From: Trichococcus collinsii
Lineage (GTDB): Bacteria > Bacillota > Bacilli > Lactobacillales > Aerococcaceae
Direction of reading: 5' to 3'
NCBI RefSeq assembly: GCF_900107505.1
Contig: NZ_FNQH01000002.1
Span: 124,001 to 188,000, forward strand
Length of the DNA stretch: 64,000 bases
Position numbers and translations under genes: made by a program. The stretch's first letter is position 1. Every line of letters begins with the position of its first letter. The notes beneath the pieces are model-generated. The model was given only the letters and a program-made list of their open reading frames with translations. It made no database searches and was not told the origin of the DNA. Below, piece after piece: positions 19,590 through 29,821 of this stretch.

Positions 19590-20030
19590 TCAAACTGCAT
19601 CCACCGAAATCTGCCATTCGATGCCGTACCGGTCAATCAGGCTGCCGTAAAGCGGACTCCAGAAAGTCTGTTGGAGTTCCATACCGATGGAGCCATCCTG
19701 AGCCAAGCGTTTGAAGACAGCCCGGGCTTCCTCCACATCATCGTAGGTCAGCGTCAACGACAGATTATTGCCTGTATGGTATTCCCTCCCCGGGAACACA
19801 TCAGAAGTCATCAGCATAGCGCCATTTTCCAGTCTGATTTGCGCATTCATTATCAAATCCTCCACACCCGGCGGCAGGGAAAATTCTTCTCTCGTAGCCG
19901 TTTCGTCATTCGGTGCTTCCCCGAATGTAGTGATGCCAAGCAGTTCGCCATCAAGGGCCTCCACATAAAAATGGGTGGCTTCTTTAGCGTTACCGTCGAA
20001 ATTCAGATAAGGAAATAGACTTGTCAACAT
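19590..20030 (-). CDS. VOC-superfamily protein, PhnB-like
   Basis: 146 residues. It opens SLFPYLNFDGNAKEATHFY and later shows GREYHTGNNLSLTLTYDD and WSPLYGSLIDRYGIEWQI, the pattern of PhnB-like glyoxalase-fold proteins. These are often annotated after a ubiquinone methyltransferase but have no proven activity. It lies 35 bases upstream of the YjbQ gene on the same strand, so the two may be co-transcribed. Confidence 0.88.
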   Translation of the reverse strand: MLTSLFPYLNFDGNAKEATHFYVEALDGELLGITTFGEAPNDETATREEFSLPPGVEDLIMNAQIRLENGAMLMTSDVFPGREYHTGNNLSLTLTYDDVEEARAVFKRLAQDGSIGMELQQTFWSPLYGSLIDRYGIEWQISVDAV

Positions 20031-20067
20031 ACGGATTCCTTCTTTCGATTTTATTTTTTTTCAATAA

Positions 20068-21036
20068 CTAGCGCACGACTTCAATGCCGGCTACATTCCC
20101 GACATCGTGGTAATTTTTCCCGGTTTTCTTGTCGGTGAAGTCGACCGTGACGATGCCGGAAAGTCCTTCTTTGACGATTTTATTCATTCCCTGTTCGGTC
20201 GGCGCCAGCAAAGCCCCTCCATGGAGCACTTCCGCACAAATGGTTAGGGAGGCGGAGTCATGGGAAACTTCGATTTCAATCCGGTCATCAGTCAACAATC
20301 CCAAAGTGAATTTGCTACGGTTATAGGTCGCAAAACGGTACTCTTCTCCATCCACGATAAAATTGCAGATGAAGCCTTCGAACGAGGAACCCCGGAAAGG
20401 GATTTTCGCCACCGAGAAGAAGATGCTGGTCCTATCGTCCCGGAAATGGTTGCACTGGATCCAGACGTACTCCTGCGGGAAAGACGTTCCCCAATCCTTT
20501 TCAAGGTAGCCTTTGCCGCCTGTAAAATCACTAGTCTTGGTTCCGATCGCAACAGTCCCGTCGATGGCGTGATTCATGCTGATGACGCCGTGGTAGCATT
20601 CCATGTTCGGTACGTAGGCAAAGAAACCCATGATGGATGGAGACACCGGTGTGCGTTTGACCGCTTGGAATGGCCCAAGCTTCAGGATGCCTTCTATCCG
20701 GAAATCCTCCTCTTCCAGATGCACACTGACGAGCGTTTCCGAAAAGACGCTGTTGCCGACTTTCAGCACAAATGGCGTTTGGTTGTATTGAAACGCAGAC
20801 AATGGATAGCGGATGTAGCCGGTCCGCAGCTCTTTTTCGAGCGCTTCTCCGACATGGACATAGGAATATTGGATAAAACAGTGCGGGTCGTTTTCGGTGA
20901 CCGAAATTCCGGGAATCAGACTGAGGACGGTCTTTTCATCTGCTGAAACACTCTTGAAATACCACCCTTCAAAATAGGGACCCTTCTTTTTCAGGTCGCC
21001 TTGAAACAGGATCGGATGGGTCACTTTATTTGCCAT
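20068..21036 (-). CDS. Tocopherol cyclase-like family protein
   Basis: About 322 residues. HPILFQGDLKKKGPYFEGWY near the start, then PHCFIQYSYVH and a central GGKGYLEKDWGTSFPQEYVW, are marks of the tocopherol cyclase-like family (lipocalin-type double barrel). Plants and cyanobacteria use it in vitamin E synthesis, but a Firmicute makes no tocopherol, so another hydrophobic ligand or reaction must be involved. I start at the ATG at 21036, preceded by AAAGGGAG; the frame is open to 21102. No signal peptide is seen. Confidence 0.8.
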   Translation of the reverse strand: MANKVTHPILFQGDLKKKGPYFEGWYFKSVSADEKTVLSLIPGISVTENDPHCFIQYSYVHVGEALEKELRTGYIRYPLSAFQYNQTPFVLKVGNSVFSETLVSVHLEEEDFRIEGILKLGPFQAVKRTPVSPSIMGFFAYVPNMECYHGVISMNHAIDGTVAIGTKTSDFTGGKGYLEKDWGTSFPQEYVWIQCNHFRDDRTSIFFSVAKIPFRGSSFEGFICNFIVDGEEYRFATYNRSKFTLGLLTDDRIEIEVSHDSASLTICAEVLHGGALLAPTEQGMNKIVKEGLSGIVTVDFTDKKTGKNYHDVGNVAGIEVVR

Positions 21037-21177
21037 GGTGTAGCGCTCCCTTTCGCATGCTTTCTTATCTTTACTATGCAACAACAGCCCTTGGTCCGTC
21101 AATTTTTTGCATTTGCGGATCAGTCATTTTTTTGTTTGATCCGGTTGTCTAGCCAATGATTGTTTTTTGACTGTCAG

Positions 21178-21310
21178 CTCCGATGAGAGTGCCCTCATCG
21201 GAGAACGGTATTGCGCCAGGGAGCTCAACTCCGGCGAGCGGTTGCTCGCCGGAGGAGACTGATTTGTGGACGGCTGTACTCCGGCGAAGCCGCCGTGGTC
21301 GGAGCTGATG
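21178..21310. repeat. GC-rich palindromic repeat array, family 2 (first copy)
   Basis: Unit 1 (21178-21203) has arms CTCCGATGAG and CTCATCGGAG. Unit 2 (21229-21254) has arms CTCCGGCGAG and CTCGCCGGAG. Both have 10-bp arms and a 6-base loop, with compensating changes in the middle of the arm. A third, weaker unit with CTCCG and CGGAG lies at about 21281-21303. It is downstream of the large membrane protein gene. Confidence 0.8.
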
Positions 21311-21364
21311 ATCTTTTTGGATCTTCTCCTCCGGCACAGAAACATCGCAGTTACCCGTGAACAA

Positions 21365-21399
21365 CAAAAAAGAGCCCACCTTCAAATGAGGCAGACTCT
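21365..21399 (-). terminator. Terminator of the large membrane protein gene
   Basis: On the minus strand, arms AGAGTCTGCC and GGTGGGCTCT (with G-U pairs) followed by TTTTTT. Confidence 0.8.
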
Positions 21400-21413
21400 T
21401 CTTCCAATTATTC

Positions 21414-22991
21414 TTACTGTTTAATGATGGATACGACGCGTGCGCCATCCACTTCTATCGTCACGCTGTCACCGGCTTTGATGAACGGCAATTGCTTGTC
21501 GATGGATACTTTAGCGATATAGATGGTTTCTGCATCGCCTTCCAATGTGAAGTAATAAGTCGTTTCGCCGTCAATGACGACTGATTCCATGGCAGTGATG
21601 GCACCGCTGATGGTTTCGGTCTCGACGACCTCTTCTTCCTCATCGGTTGTAGTCGAGACGACGCCGCCAGTATAAGCGTTCCACGCAGCAGCCAAGGAAT
21701 TGCCGGTCCCGACTTTCTGATAGTTCGTCGCATTCACAAAGGCATACATTTTGATCAAACCGGCATCATCCTTCAAGGACAATTGATAAACTGGCTTGTT
21801 TTCCATGTTGAACAAAAGCGGGAATGTACTGATATAGCCTTTTTCTTGTACTGATCCCTGGGCGCTCTCCATGGCACTCCATTCGGTCGCTGTGCTGATG
21901 TTGTAGCGTTTCGATTCCTTGGTCCTGGAATTGACCAGCACAAAACCGATATTCGATTCATCTGCAGCAACGGAAGTCAACCCGGTATACAGATACAGGT
22001 CATCATTCAGCACGATGTAGTTGTAGCCATCCGCATTTTGGATGACACCCTTCTTACTGATGACGCTGTTCAGGTAGCCGCCTTGATATTGCCCGTTGTA
22101 ATTTATTTGCGTCATCACCATGTTCGCCGGGAATACGCGATCTACCCAATCAGGTACATCTGCAACACTATAGCGCGTGATGTCGCCGGAGGAAGCATCC
22201 ACGACGAACACGCCGACAACTTCCTTAGGCCCCATGAAGCTGAATTTCTTTTCAACGATAGGCGCAATATAATAAGGATTGCCTTCTTCATCCAGTTCAA
22301 AGACCGGATTTTCGAACATCACAGTCGGATAGTTGAAAAAGATATGACGCGTGATGTCATCCCCGAAATAGCCGGAATGGGAATAATGGATATTTTTCTC
22401 CAGATTCACCAATTCAGAATCTCCCGTCACCATATCGACGGTCACATAATGCGGAATGCCATCTGCGCGGTTGTTCAACCAACGGAAAAAGCTGACGTAT
22501 TCCAATGGTGAAACGCGGACCGAATCACCTTTATAGGCGATCTGCGTATATTCCGTGCTGACGTCGAATTGCGAAACCAAATTGAGGACTTCACCAAGTT
22601 TGCGGCTCCCCAGACGTTCCGCCATATCACGATCGATCGTCGGTATCAGTGAAGGATCCGTGATGGACAGGTCTTCCTCAAAATTACCTTCCGTATGCGT
22701 AATCAGACTGGCATAGTCTTTGGCCCTGAAAATTTGGGAGCCAAAAAGCATCCCACCAATGATAAAGACAATACTGATCCCGATGATGGCTCCGGAAACT
22801 TTGTTGACTTTATCGGCTTTTGACCGATCCAAGACGTTCATTAATGCTGCACTTGCGACCAAATACAAAAACATATTTGTCCAAAACTCCGGCGACTGGA
22901 TCGACACTGGGGTCAACGCCGAATACCAATATCCTAAAAGAACGACTGCTGGCAGGCCATAGGCAATCGCCACACTTTTCCAATTTTTCAC
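21414..22991 (-). CDS. Large membrane-anchored protein of unknown function
   Basis: About 525 residues. I do not recognise the family. Three hydrophobic segments lie in the first ~115 residues (VAIAYGLPAVVLLGYWY, FWTNMFLYLVASAALMN, VSGAIIGISIVFIIGGML). A long soluble region follows, presumably outside the cell. It contains PepSY-like stretches such as VTVDMVTGDSELVNLEKN and VFVVDASSGDITRYSV. An acidic linker DEEEEVVETE near 465 leads to a small C-terminal domain. I start at the GTG at 22991, with AAAGGG nine bases before it; an ATG at 23030 lacks a site. It stands alone between two family 2 repeat arrays. Confidence 0.7.
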   Translation of the reverse strand: MKNWKSVAIAYGLPAVVLLGYWYSALTPVSIQSPEFWTNMFLYLVASAALMNVLDRSKADKVNKVSGAIIGISIVFIIGGMLFGSQIFRAKDYASLITHTEGNFEEDLSITDPSLIPTIDRDMAERLGSRKLGEVLNLVSQFDVSTEYTQIAYKGDSVRVSPLEYVSFFRWLNNRADGIPHYVTVDMVTGDSELVNLEKNIHYSHSGYFGDDITRHIFFNYPTVMFENPVFELDEEGNPYYIAPIVEKKFSFMGPKEVVGVFVVDASSGDITRYSVADVPDWVDRVFPANMVMTQINYNGQYQGGYLNSVISKKGVIQNADGYNYIVLNDDLYLYTGLTSVAADESNIGFVLVNSRTKESKRYNISTATEWSAMESAQGSVQEKGYISTFPLLFNMENKPVYQLSLKDDAGLIKMYAFVNATNYQKVGTGNSLAAAWNAYTGGVVSTTTDEEEEVVETETISGAITAMESVVIDGETTYYFTLEGDAETIYIAKVSIDKQLPFIKAGDSVTIEVDGARVVSIIKQ

Positions 22992-23119
22992 AACTCTACA
23001 CCCTTTCTTTTCCTTCGAATCTTCCCTCATAAAACACTAAGGATTTGATGCTAGTATTATACCATTTTTTTGAGCTATATTTCGAATTTCAATATATGGG
23101 ATTATTCAGGCAACCTGGG

Positions 23120-23336
23120 CACATTTCCTGCATTCGATCGGTGCTCCGGTCGAATGCAGGAAATGTGGGTTCACCGGAGGACAGCACTCCGGGATGGTCG
23201 GGTGCTCCGGTCAGGCGTAGGTCCGTCGGAGTTGACATATATTGTCGACCTCCTCCTCAGGCCGCCGCGGCTTCGCCGGAGTTCACCCTGTTATCCGATC
23301 CCCACCTCCGGCCAAGCGCTTTTGGCCGGAGGTGGG
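23120..23336. repeat. GC-rich palindromic repeat array, family 2 (second copy)
   Basis: The first hairpin (23120-23167) has perfect 18-base arms starting CACATTTCCTGCATTCGA around a 12-base loop. The last one (23301-23336) has perfect 15-base arms CCCACCTCCGGCCAA and TTGGCCGGAGGTGGG around a 6-base loop. Between them are imperfect units made of CTCCGG, GTCGGAG and CGCCGGAG pieces. It lies between the large membrane protein gene and gltD. Confidence 0.75.
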
Positions 23337-23356
23337 AACTCAATGTTGCCGCGACA

Positions 23357-23398
23357 CAAAAAACCGAAGCGGCGATTTTCCGCTGCTTCGGTTTTTTT
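23357..23398. terminator. Terminator downstream of gltD
   Basis: Arms CCGAAGCGGC and GCTGCTTCGG flanked by A and T runs on both sides, just after the gltD stop. Confidence 0.9.
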
Positions 23399-23405
23399 CA
23401 ACTAA

Positions 23406-24887
23406 TTAATAAATAGCTGTGTCGCCTGACAAGAAACGGTCCACTTCGCCTGCGGCTAGTTTTCCTTCTTGCAAAGCCCACACGACTAAGCTTTGTCCAC
23501 GGCGCATGTCGCCGCATGTAAAGACTTTTTCCACGTTCGTTTTGTAGTCGGTCTCTGTTGCTTGGATATTGCTGCGCAGATCGCGTTTCAAAGCTAATTC
23601 ATCCGGAATCGTATCTTCAGGACCGGTGAAGCCCATCGCTAACAAGACTAAGTCAGCTTTCCAGACTTTTTCGGTTCCTTCGACTGGTACTGGATTCATT
23701 CTGCCTAAAGCATCACGTTTCCATTCGATCTGTACAGTATGGACAGCCGTAACTTCGCCTGCCTCATTCTTTTCGACTTTTGTCGTGTTGATCTCGTAGT
23801 TGCGCGGATCGGAGCCGGTCAAGTAGATTGCTTCTTCTTGGCCGTAGTCCGTTTTCAGCTTTTTAGGCCATTCTGGCCAAGGGTTCGTATCTGCATCACG
23901 TTTTTCCGGAGCTTGCGGCATGATTTCGAATTGATGCACGCTCTTCGCGCCATGACGGATGGATGTACCGACACAGTCGGTACCGGTATCCCCGCCACCG
24001 ATTACGATGACGTGTTTGTCTTTGGCAGAGATTTTGCTTTCCTGCGGTTCGCCTGCAAGGATATTTTGTGTGTTTGCAGTCAGGAAGTCCATAGCCATGT
24101 GCACGCCTTTTGCGTCATTGCCTTCGACATTGATGCCGCGGGCGCGGGTTGCGCCGCCGCAAAGAACGACTGCATCATATGTATCGACCAATTCCTGCGC
24201 ACTGATGTCTTTGCCGACTTCGGTGTTGCAGACAAATGCCACGCCAGCTTCTTCCAGGATGTCCAATCTTCTTTGGATGATATCCTTGTCCAATTTCATG
24301 TTCGGGATACCGTACATCAACAACCCGCCTGGACGATCGCTTCTTTCGAAGACAGTGACCGCATGGCCGACTGAAGTCAAGTAGTGCGCAGTCGCAAGCC
24401 CGGCAGGACCGGAGCCGACAACCGCAACGCGTTTGCCGGTTGCCGGAGCTTTAGCCGGTTTTACCCAACCATTCTGGAAAGCATGTTCGATGATTTCGTA
24501 TTCGATGCTGCTGATCGTAACGGGCTCACCGATAAGTCCTACTGTACAAGATCCTTCACAAGGAGCAGGACAGACACGACCCGTGAATTCCGGAAACGGA
24601 TTGGTCAAGGATAAACGTTCATACGCTTCTTGCCATTGACCACGATACACCATGTCATTCCATTCGGGGATGAGATTGTGCAGTGGGCAACCGGACGCTC
24701 CGTTCGGCAACATGATACCTGCTGAACAGAACGGAATGCCACAGCTCATACAACGGGACGCTTGAGTCCGAATTTTTTCTTCTGATGTTTCTTCACGCAT
24801 CTCGCCCCAATTTTTGATGCGGACTTCCGGAGAAATCTTTTCATAATTGGAACGGCTATATTCCTTAAATCCAGTAACTTTTCCCAT
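23406..24887 (-). CDS. gltD: Glutamate synthase small subunit
   Basis: 493 residues. It feeds NADPH electrons through FAD and two 4Fe-4S clusters to GltB. The N-terminal cysteine clusters CMSCGIPFC (about 43-51) and GCPLHNLIPEW bind the clusters. GSGPAGLATAHYL near 158 is the FAD-binding Rossmann motif, and GGGDTGTDCVG near 296 the NADPH motif. It lies 14 bases after gltB. Confidence 0.97.
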   Translation of the reverse strand: MGKVTGFKEYSRSNYEKISPEVRIKNWGEMREETSEEKIRTQASRCMSCGIPFCSAGIMLPNGASGCPLHNLIPEWNDMVYRGQWQEAYERLSLTNPFPEFTGRVCPAPCEGSCTVGLIGEPVTISSIEYEIIEHAFQNGWVKPAKAPATGKRVAVVGSGPAGLATAHYLTSVGHAVTVFERSDRPGGLLMYGIPNMKLDKDIIQRRLDILEEAGVAFVCNTEVGKDISAQELVDTYDAVVLCGGATRARGINVEGNDAKGVHMAMDFLTANTQNILAGEPQESKISAKDKHVIVIGGGDTGTDCVGTSIRHGAKSVHQFEIMPQAPEKRDADTNPWPEWPKKLKTDYGQEEAIYLTGSDPRNYEINTTKVEKNEAGEVTAVHTVQIEWKRDALGRMNPVPVEGTEKVWKADLVLLAMGFTGPEDTIPDELALKRDLRSNIQATETDYKTNVEKVFTCGDMRRGQSLVVWALQEGKLAAGEVDRFLSGDTAIY

Positions 24888-24901
24888 CTTATCCCTCCTC
24901 C

Positions 24902-27900
24902 TTAGTTTGTCACAACTGGTTTGTAGCGCTCATCAAAGGCATAACGCATTGCGTCTTGACCAGTGATGCCCATCTGGTTCGCTATTTCGATGTTCTCCAG
25001 GATGAACTTGTAGTCGTTGGAGATGACCTTAGTGAAGCGGGATTTCATTTGATCCCAGTTAGCCAAAATATTTTGCGCTTTTGGACTTCCCGTAAAGATC
25101 ATATGCTCCTGCAGCATGCGCTTGATTGTGTCATGCTCTGTGTCATTCAAATCTGTCGTTGCGCTGACCATTTCCATGTTCAGGTTGTTTTCGTCGAAAT
25201 CAAGGATATAAGCTACCCCGCCCGACATCCCGGCAGCGAAGTTACGACCGGTTTTTCCGATGATCAGAACCGTTCCGCCAGTCATGTACTCACAACCGTG
25301 GTCGCCGATTCCTTCAACAACAGTATCCACGCCACTGTTACGGACGCAGAAACGTTCTCCGGCGATTCCGTTGATGTATGCTTTACCACTGGTCGCGCCA
25401 TAGAAAGCGACGTTACCGGTGATGATGTTTTCTTCAGGTGCGAATGTAGCCTCATTCGGTACGCGTACGATGATTTTACCACCGGACAAGCCTTTACCGA
25501 TGTAGTCATTCGAATCGCCTTCCAGCGTCAATGTCATCCCTTTGGGAATGAATGCGCCGAAACTTTGTCCTGCCGAGCCCACGAAAGTTAATTGGATCGT
25601 ATCTTCCGGCAAGCCTTCTGCACCATATTTTTTCGATATTTCGCTGCCGATGATAGTTCCAACAACGCGGTCGATGTTTTGGATTGCTGATTTGGCTACG
25701 ATGCGTTTCTTAGAGTCGATTGCCGGTTTCACAATTCTCAGCAGACGACGCATATCCAATGTTTTCTCTAATTCATGGTCTTGCTCCGTCATGTTGTATC
25801 TGCCGACATTCGGTGCTGCGTATGGTTGGTACAATACGCTGGACAGATCGACTGTCTTCGCTTTCCAATGCTTCACATTTTCCTTCATCTTCAGCTTGTC
25901 GCTGCGTCCGACCATTTCATTGATTGTGCGGAAGCCTAATTTAGCCATGATTTCACGCAATTCTTCGGCAACGAACATCATGAAGTTCACGACGTATTCC
26001 GGTTTGCCTTGGAAGTTCTTGCGTAATGTTTCATCTTGCGTAGCGATACCCACTGGACATGTGTTCAGGTGGCAGACACGCATCATGATGCAGCCGATAG
26101 CCACTAGCGGTGTTGTCGCAAAGCCGAATTCTTCAGCTCCCAACATACAGGCGATTGCAACATCGCGACCAGTCAATAATTTACCATCCGTTTCGACACG
26201 GACACGGTCACGTAATTTGTTCAACACTAAAGTTTGGTGCGCTTCGGCCAAGCCCAGTTCCCACGGCAAGCCGGTATTACGGATGCTGGTTCTTGGTGCT
26301 GCACCTGTACCGCCGTCATACCCACTGATCAAGATTGTATCGGCATTTGCTTTCGCAACACCTGCAGCGATCGTTCCAACGCCGGCTTCAGAAACCAACT
26401 TCACGTTGATGCGCGCATGACGGTTGGCATTCTTCAAGTCGAAGATCAATTCTTTCAAATCTTCGATGGAGTAGATGTCATGATGCGGAGGCGGTGAAAT
26501 CAAGCCTACACCCGCGATGGAGCCACGTGTTTTGGCGATTTCAGGATACACTTTCGGTCCTGGCAATTGTCCGCCTTCGCCCGGTTTTGCACCTTGGGCC
26601 ATCTTGATTTGAATTTCCTTCGCGTTCACCAAGTAGTGGCTCGTGACGCCGAAACGTCCGGAAGCGACTTGTTTGATGGCACTGTTACGGGAATCTCCGT
26701 TTTCATCCAATTCATAACGGCTTGGATCTTCTCCACCCTCACCAGAGTTGCTCATACCGCCCAGACGGTTCATAGCAATCGCTAACGTTTGGTGCGCTTC
26801 GATACTGATTGATCCATAAGACATCGCTCCGGTCTTGAAGCGTTTCACGATGCTTTCAGCCGATTCGACTTCTTCAATCGGAATCGCGTCTTGTGCGTTT
26901 GGCTTGAATTGCATAAGTTGACGCAACGTGTACGCCTTCGTTTCAGCATTGATTTCGCGAGAGAACTCTTTGTATTGCTCATAGTCCCCTTGGCGAGTCG
27001 CTTGCTGCAGACGGTAGATCGTACTCGGATTGTACAAGTGTTCCTCACCCATAGCCGAGTATTGGAAATGACCGCCCACTCCCAGCGTTTCGCTGTAAGG
27101 AGCTGTAGCTTTGTAGGCACTGTCATGACGCATTCTGTTTTCTGTCGCAATTTCCTGAAGACCGATACCCTCGATGCGGGTAGGCGTGCCTGTGAAGTAT
27201 TTAGCGACAACTTCGCTGTTGACTCCCAGTGCTTCAAAAATTTGTGCACCATGATAACTGCGCATTGTTGAAATACCCATCTTAGTCAATACTTTGGACA
27301 TACCATGGACAGCTGCGTGGATGTAGTTCGCTTCAGCTGCCTCTGCATCCAGTCCGTCCAACAATCCTTCTTCAGCAAGTTCGCGGATAGTCGCATAAGT
27401 CAAGTAAGGATTGACCGCGTTACAGCCGTATCCGACCAATGTGCAGTAATGATGCACTTCTCTTGGTTCACCGGATTCCAGCACAAGGCCGACGCTCGTG
27501 CGTGTTTCTTCGCGGATCAAGTGATGATGCAGACCGGAAACAGCCAATAAAGCCGGAACCGCTGCCCATTCAGCGTTAACACCACGGTCGGAAAGGACCA
27601 AAATGTTGGCGCCTGAAGCAATGGCTTTGTCCGCTGCACTGAAAAGACGTTCCAAAGCTTTTTCCATCCCTTTCACATCTTCTTCGACGCGATAAAGAAG
27701 GGAAAGAGTGGCTGTTTTAAATTTGTCGTCCTGCAATGCTTTGATTTTCGCTAATTCAGAATCCGTCAAAATCGGGCTATCCAAGTAGATGGCATGCGTA
27801 TCAGCCCTATCCGGATCTAACAAGTTACCGCAATTTCCGACAAGCATTGTATCGGAAGTAACGATTTCCTCACGGATCCCATCAATTGGAGGGTTCGTAA

Positions 27901-29479
27901 CTTGCGCAAATAATTGTTTGAAGTACAGATAAAGCATCTGCGGTTTGTCAGATAAGACTGCCAACGGAGAATCAATCCCCATCGCTCCGACTGAATCGCC
28001 ACCTGTGACGGCCATCGGTTTGATCAATAATTGGATGTCCTCGAACGTATAACCGAAAGCTTTCTGTTGGTGAAGCAATTCTTCAGGCTCAACAATTGCG
28101 GTCAATGGAGCAGGCGCAATGTCCTTCATTTTGGACAGATGCTTCTCAGCCCATTCTCCGTAAGGTTGTTTAGCAGCCACCGTTTCTTTTATTTCTTCAT
28201 CCGAGATGATACGTTTTTGCTTCGTATCGATCAACAACATCTTACCTGGCTCCAGACGACCCTTATAGGCTACATCTTCCGGACGCACATCTACGACACC
28301 TACTTCGGATGACAGAATTACGCGATCATCTTTCGTCACATAGTAACGGGACGGACGCAAACCGTTTCTGTCCAACACCGCTCCGACGATTTCTCCATCC
28401 GTGAAGCCCATTGCTGCAGGGCCATCCCATGGTTCCATCAGGAAGTTGTTGAAATTATAGAAATCCTTTTTGGATTTCGACATCGTTTTGTTCTTTTCCC
28501 AAGGCTCAGGAACCATCATCATGACAGCTTCCGGCAATGAGCGGCCGTTCAGATACAAGAATTCCAGATTGTTGTCGAATTGGGAAGAGTCACTCCCAGT
28601 TTCGTCGACGATCGGATAGATTTTTTCACTGGCATCCAACAGATCCTGGGACATGCTGCCTTGACGGGCGCGCATCCAATTTATATTTCCGCGGATTGTG
28701 TTGATTTCGCCATTGTGGATCAAGTAACGGTTTGGATGAGCTCTTTCCCAACTCGGGAAAGTATTCGTACTGAAACGGGAATGGACCATCGCCAAAGCGG
28801 ATGTGAAGTCCAAATCCGTCAAATCAAGATAGAAGCTCCGTAATTGTTCTGCAGTCAACATCCCTTTGTAGACGATTGTTTTCGAAGAGAAACTGGCAAA
28901 ATAAAACGAGCCGCCTCTTTTTTCGCTCATCGGTACGATTAGTTTTTCAGATAATTTACGGATGACGAACAATTTGCGTTCGAAATCCATTTCAGTCATC
29001 TCAGGATTTCCTTTACCGACAAAGACTTGGATAAAACGCGGGATAGCTGCTTTTGCAGTCACACCGATTTCAGAGCTGTCGATTGGAACCTCACGCCAAC
29101 CCAACACTTTTTGACCTTCGGAAGTGACAATCTCTTCCACCATTCTCATTTGTTCGTGACGTAGATCGTCATATTTATGGGCAAAGAGCATCCCTACTCC
29201 ATAATCGCCTTTTTTAGGCAAATGGATTCCTAGGACGTCGCACTCCCTGCTGAAAAAATGATGAGGAATCTGCACCATGATACCTGCTCCGTCACCTGTT
29301 TTGGCATCAGCGCCGGAAGCACCCCTATGCTCCATGTTTTCCAATAAATCCAACGCATCAGAGACTAATTTATAAGAGCCATTACCATTGATATCAACGA
29401 CAAATCCCATACCGCATGCATCATGCTCGTAGGCGGGATCATACATTCCTTGTTTTTTTGGAGGAGTGTAACTATTCAT
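24902..29479 (-). CDS. gltB: Glutamate synthase large subunit
   Basis: 1525 residues, normal length. The enzyme turns 2-oxoglutarate and glutamine into two glutamates, the second half of ammonia assimilation. Domains in order: glutaminase with the catalytic cysteine at residue 22 ([11 protein letters not shown]), exposed after removal of a propeptide; central domain; FMN-binding synthase domain with [14 protein letters not shown] near 1080; the 3Fe-4S cysteines in CHLNTCPVG near 1150; C-terminal beta-helix with repeated G-x-x-G-x-x-x-x-x-G. First gene of the gltBD operon. Confidence 0.98.
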   Translation of the reverse strand: MNSYTPPKKQGMYDPAYEHDACGMGFVVDINGNGSYKLVSDALDLLENMEHRGASGADAKTGDGAGIMVQIPHHFFSRECDVLGIHLPKKGDYGVGMLFAHKYDDLRHEQMRMVEEIVTSEGQKVLGWREVPIDSSEIGVTAKAAIPRFIQVFVGKGNPEMTEMDFERKLFVIRKLSEKLIVPMSEKRGGSFYFASFSSKTIVYKGMLTAEQLRSFYLDLTDLDFTSALAMVHSRFSTNTFPSWERAHPNRYLIHNGEINTIRGNINWMRARQGSMSQDLLDASEKIYPIVDETGSDSSQFDNNLEFLYLNGRSLPEAVMMMVPEPWEKNKTMSKSKKDFYNFNNFLMEPWDGPAAMGFTDGEIVGAVLDRNGLRPSRYYVTKDDRVILSSEVGVVDVRPEDVAYKGRLEPGKMLLIDTKQKRIISDEEIKETVAAKQPYGEWAEKHLSKMKDIAPAPLTAIVEPEELLHQQKAFGYTFEDIQLLIKPMAVTGGDSVGAMGIDSPLAVLSDKPQMLYLYFKQLFAQVTNPPIDGIREEIVTSDTMLVGNCGNLLDPDRADTHAIYLDSPILTDSELAKIKALQDDKFKTATLSLLYRVEEDVKGMEKALERLFSAADKAIASGANILVLSDRGVNAEWAAVPALLAVSGLHHHLIREETRTSVGLVLESGEPREVHHYCTLVGYGCNAVNPYLTYATIRELAEEGLLDGLDAEAAEANYIHAAVHGMSKVLTKMGISTMRSYHGAQIFEALGVNSEVVAKYFTGTPTRIEGIGLQEIATENRMRHDSAYKATAPYSETLGVGGHFQYSAMGEEHLYNPSTIYRLQQATRQGDYEQYKEFSREINAETKAYTLRQLMQFKPNAQDAIPIEEVESAESIVKRFKTGAMSYGSISIEAHQTLAIAMNRLGGMSNSGEGGEDPSRYELDENGDSRNSAIKQVASGRFGVTSHYLVNAKEIQIKMAQGAKPGEGGQLPGPKVYPEIAKTRGSIAGVGLISPPPHHDIYSIEDLKELIFDLKNANRHARINVKLVSEAGVGTIAAGVAKANADTILISGYDGGTGAAPRTSIRNTGLPWELGLAEAHQTLVLNKLRDRVRVETDGKLLTGRDVAIACMLGAEEFGFATTPLVAIGCIMMRVCHLNTCPVGIATQDETLRKNFQGKPEYVVNFMMFVAEELREIMAKLGFRTINEMVGRSDKLKMKENVKHWKAKTVDLSSVLYQPYAAPNVGRYNMTEQDHELEKTLDMRRLLRIVKPAIDSKKRIVAKSAIQNIDRVVGTIIGSEISKKYGAEGLPEDTIQLTFVGSAGQSFGAFIPKGMTLTLEGDSNDYIGKGLSGGKIIVRVPNEATFAPEENIITGNVAFYGATSGKAYINGIAGERFCVRNSGVDTVVEGIGDHGCEYMTGGTVLIIGKTGRNFAAGMSGGVAYILDFDENNLNMEMVSATTDLNDTEHDTIKRMLQEHMIFTGSPKAQNILANWDQMKSRFTKVISNDYKFILENIEIANQMGITGQDAMRYAFDERYKPVVTN

Positions 29480-29768
29480 TTCGGCGTCCCTACTTTCTAT
29501 TATGTTATTCTGATATTATAATCAAACTCTAATTTAAATACAATCCATTTTCATTCATTTTTTCACAATTAGTTGCATCTTTTTTTTGATAGTAACAATA
29601 TTAACTTTGGAAAAAACATTTGATATAACACAATTATACAACCTGATAGCCGTTAACTGACTTGTGATAGATTTCATAACATCACCATGTAAACAATTAC
29701 CGTTTTCATGACTTTTTAATGCAAGTTGGTTTCATTCTGTCATTTTGACCTGCAGATGCTATTTTTTA
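29480..29768. other. AT-rich region upstream of gltB
   Basis: About 290 bases. No protein-coding pattern and no riboswitch I can recognise. It must hold the gltB promoter, but several -10-like AT-rich sites compete and I cannot choose one. Confidence 0.4.
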
Positions 29769-29810
29769 TTAAAAAATACCCGACCTTGATTAATTTTAAG
29801 GTCGGGTAAT
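29769..29810 (-). terminator. Terminator of the decarboxylase-agmatinase operon
   Basis: Perfect 11-bp arms TACCCGACCTT and AAGGTCGGGTA; on the minus strand the hairpin is followed by six T residues. Confidence 0.92.
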
Positions 29811-29821
29811 TGATTTTTGTT

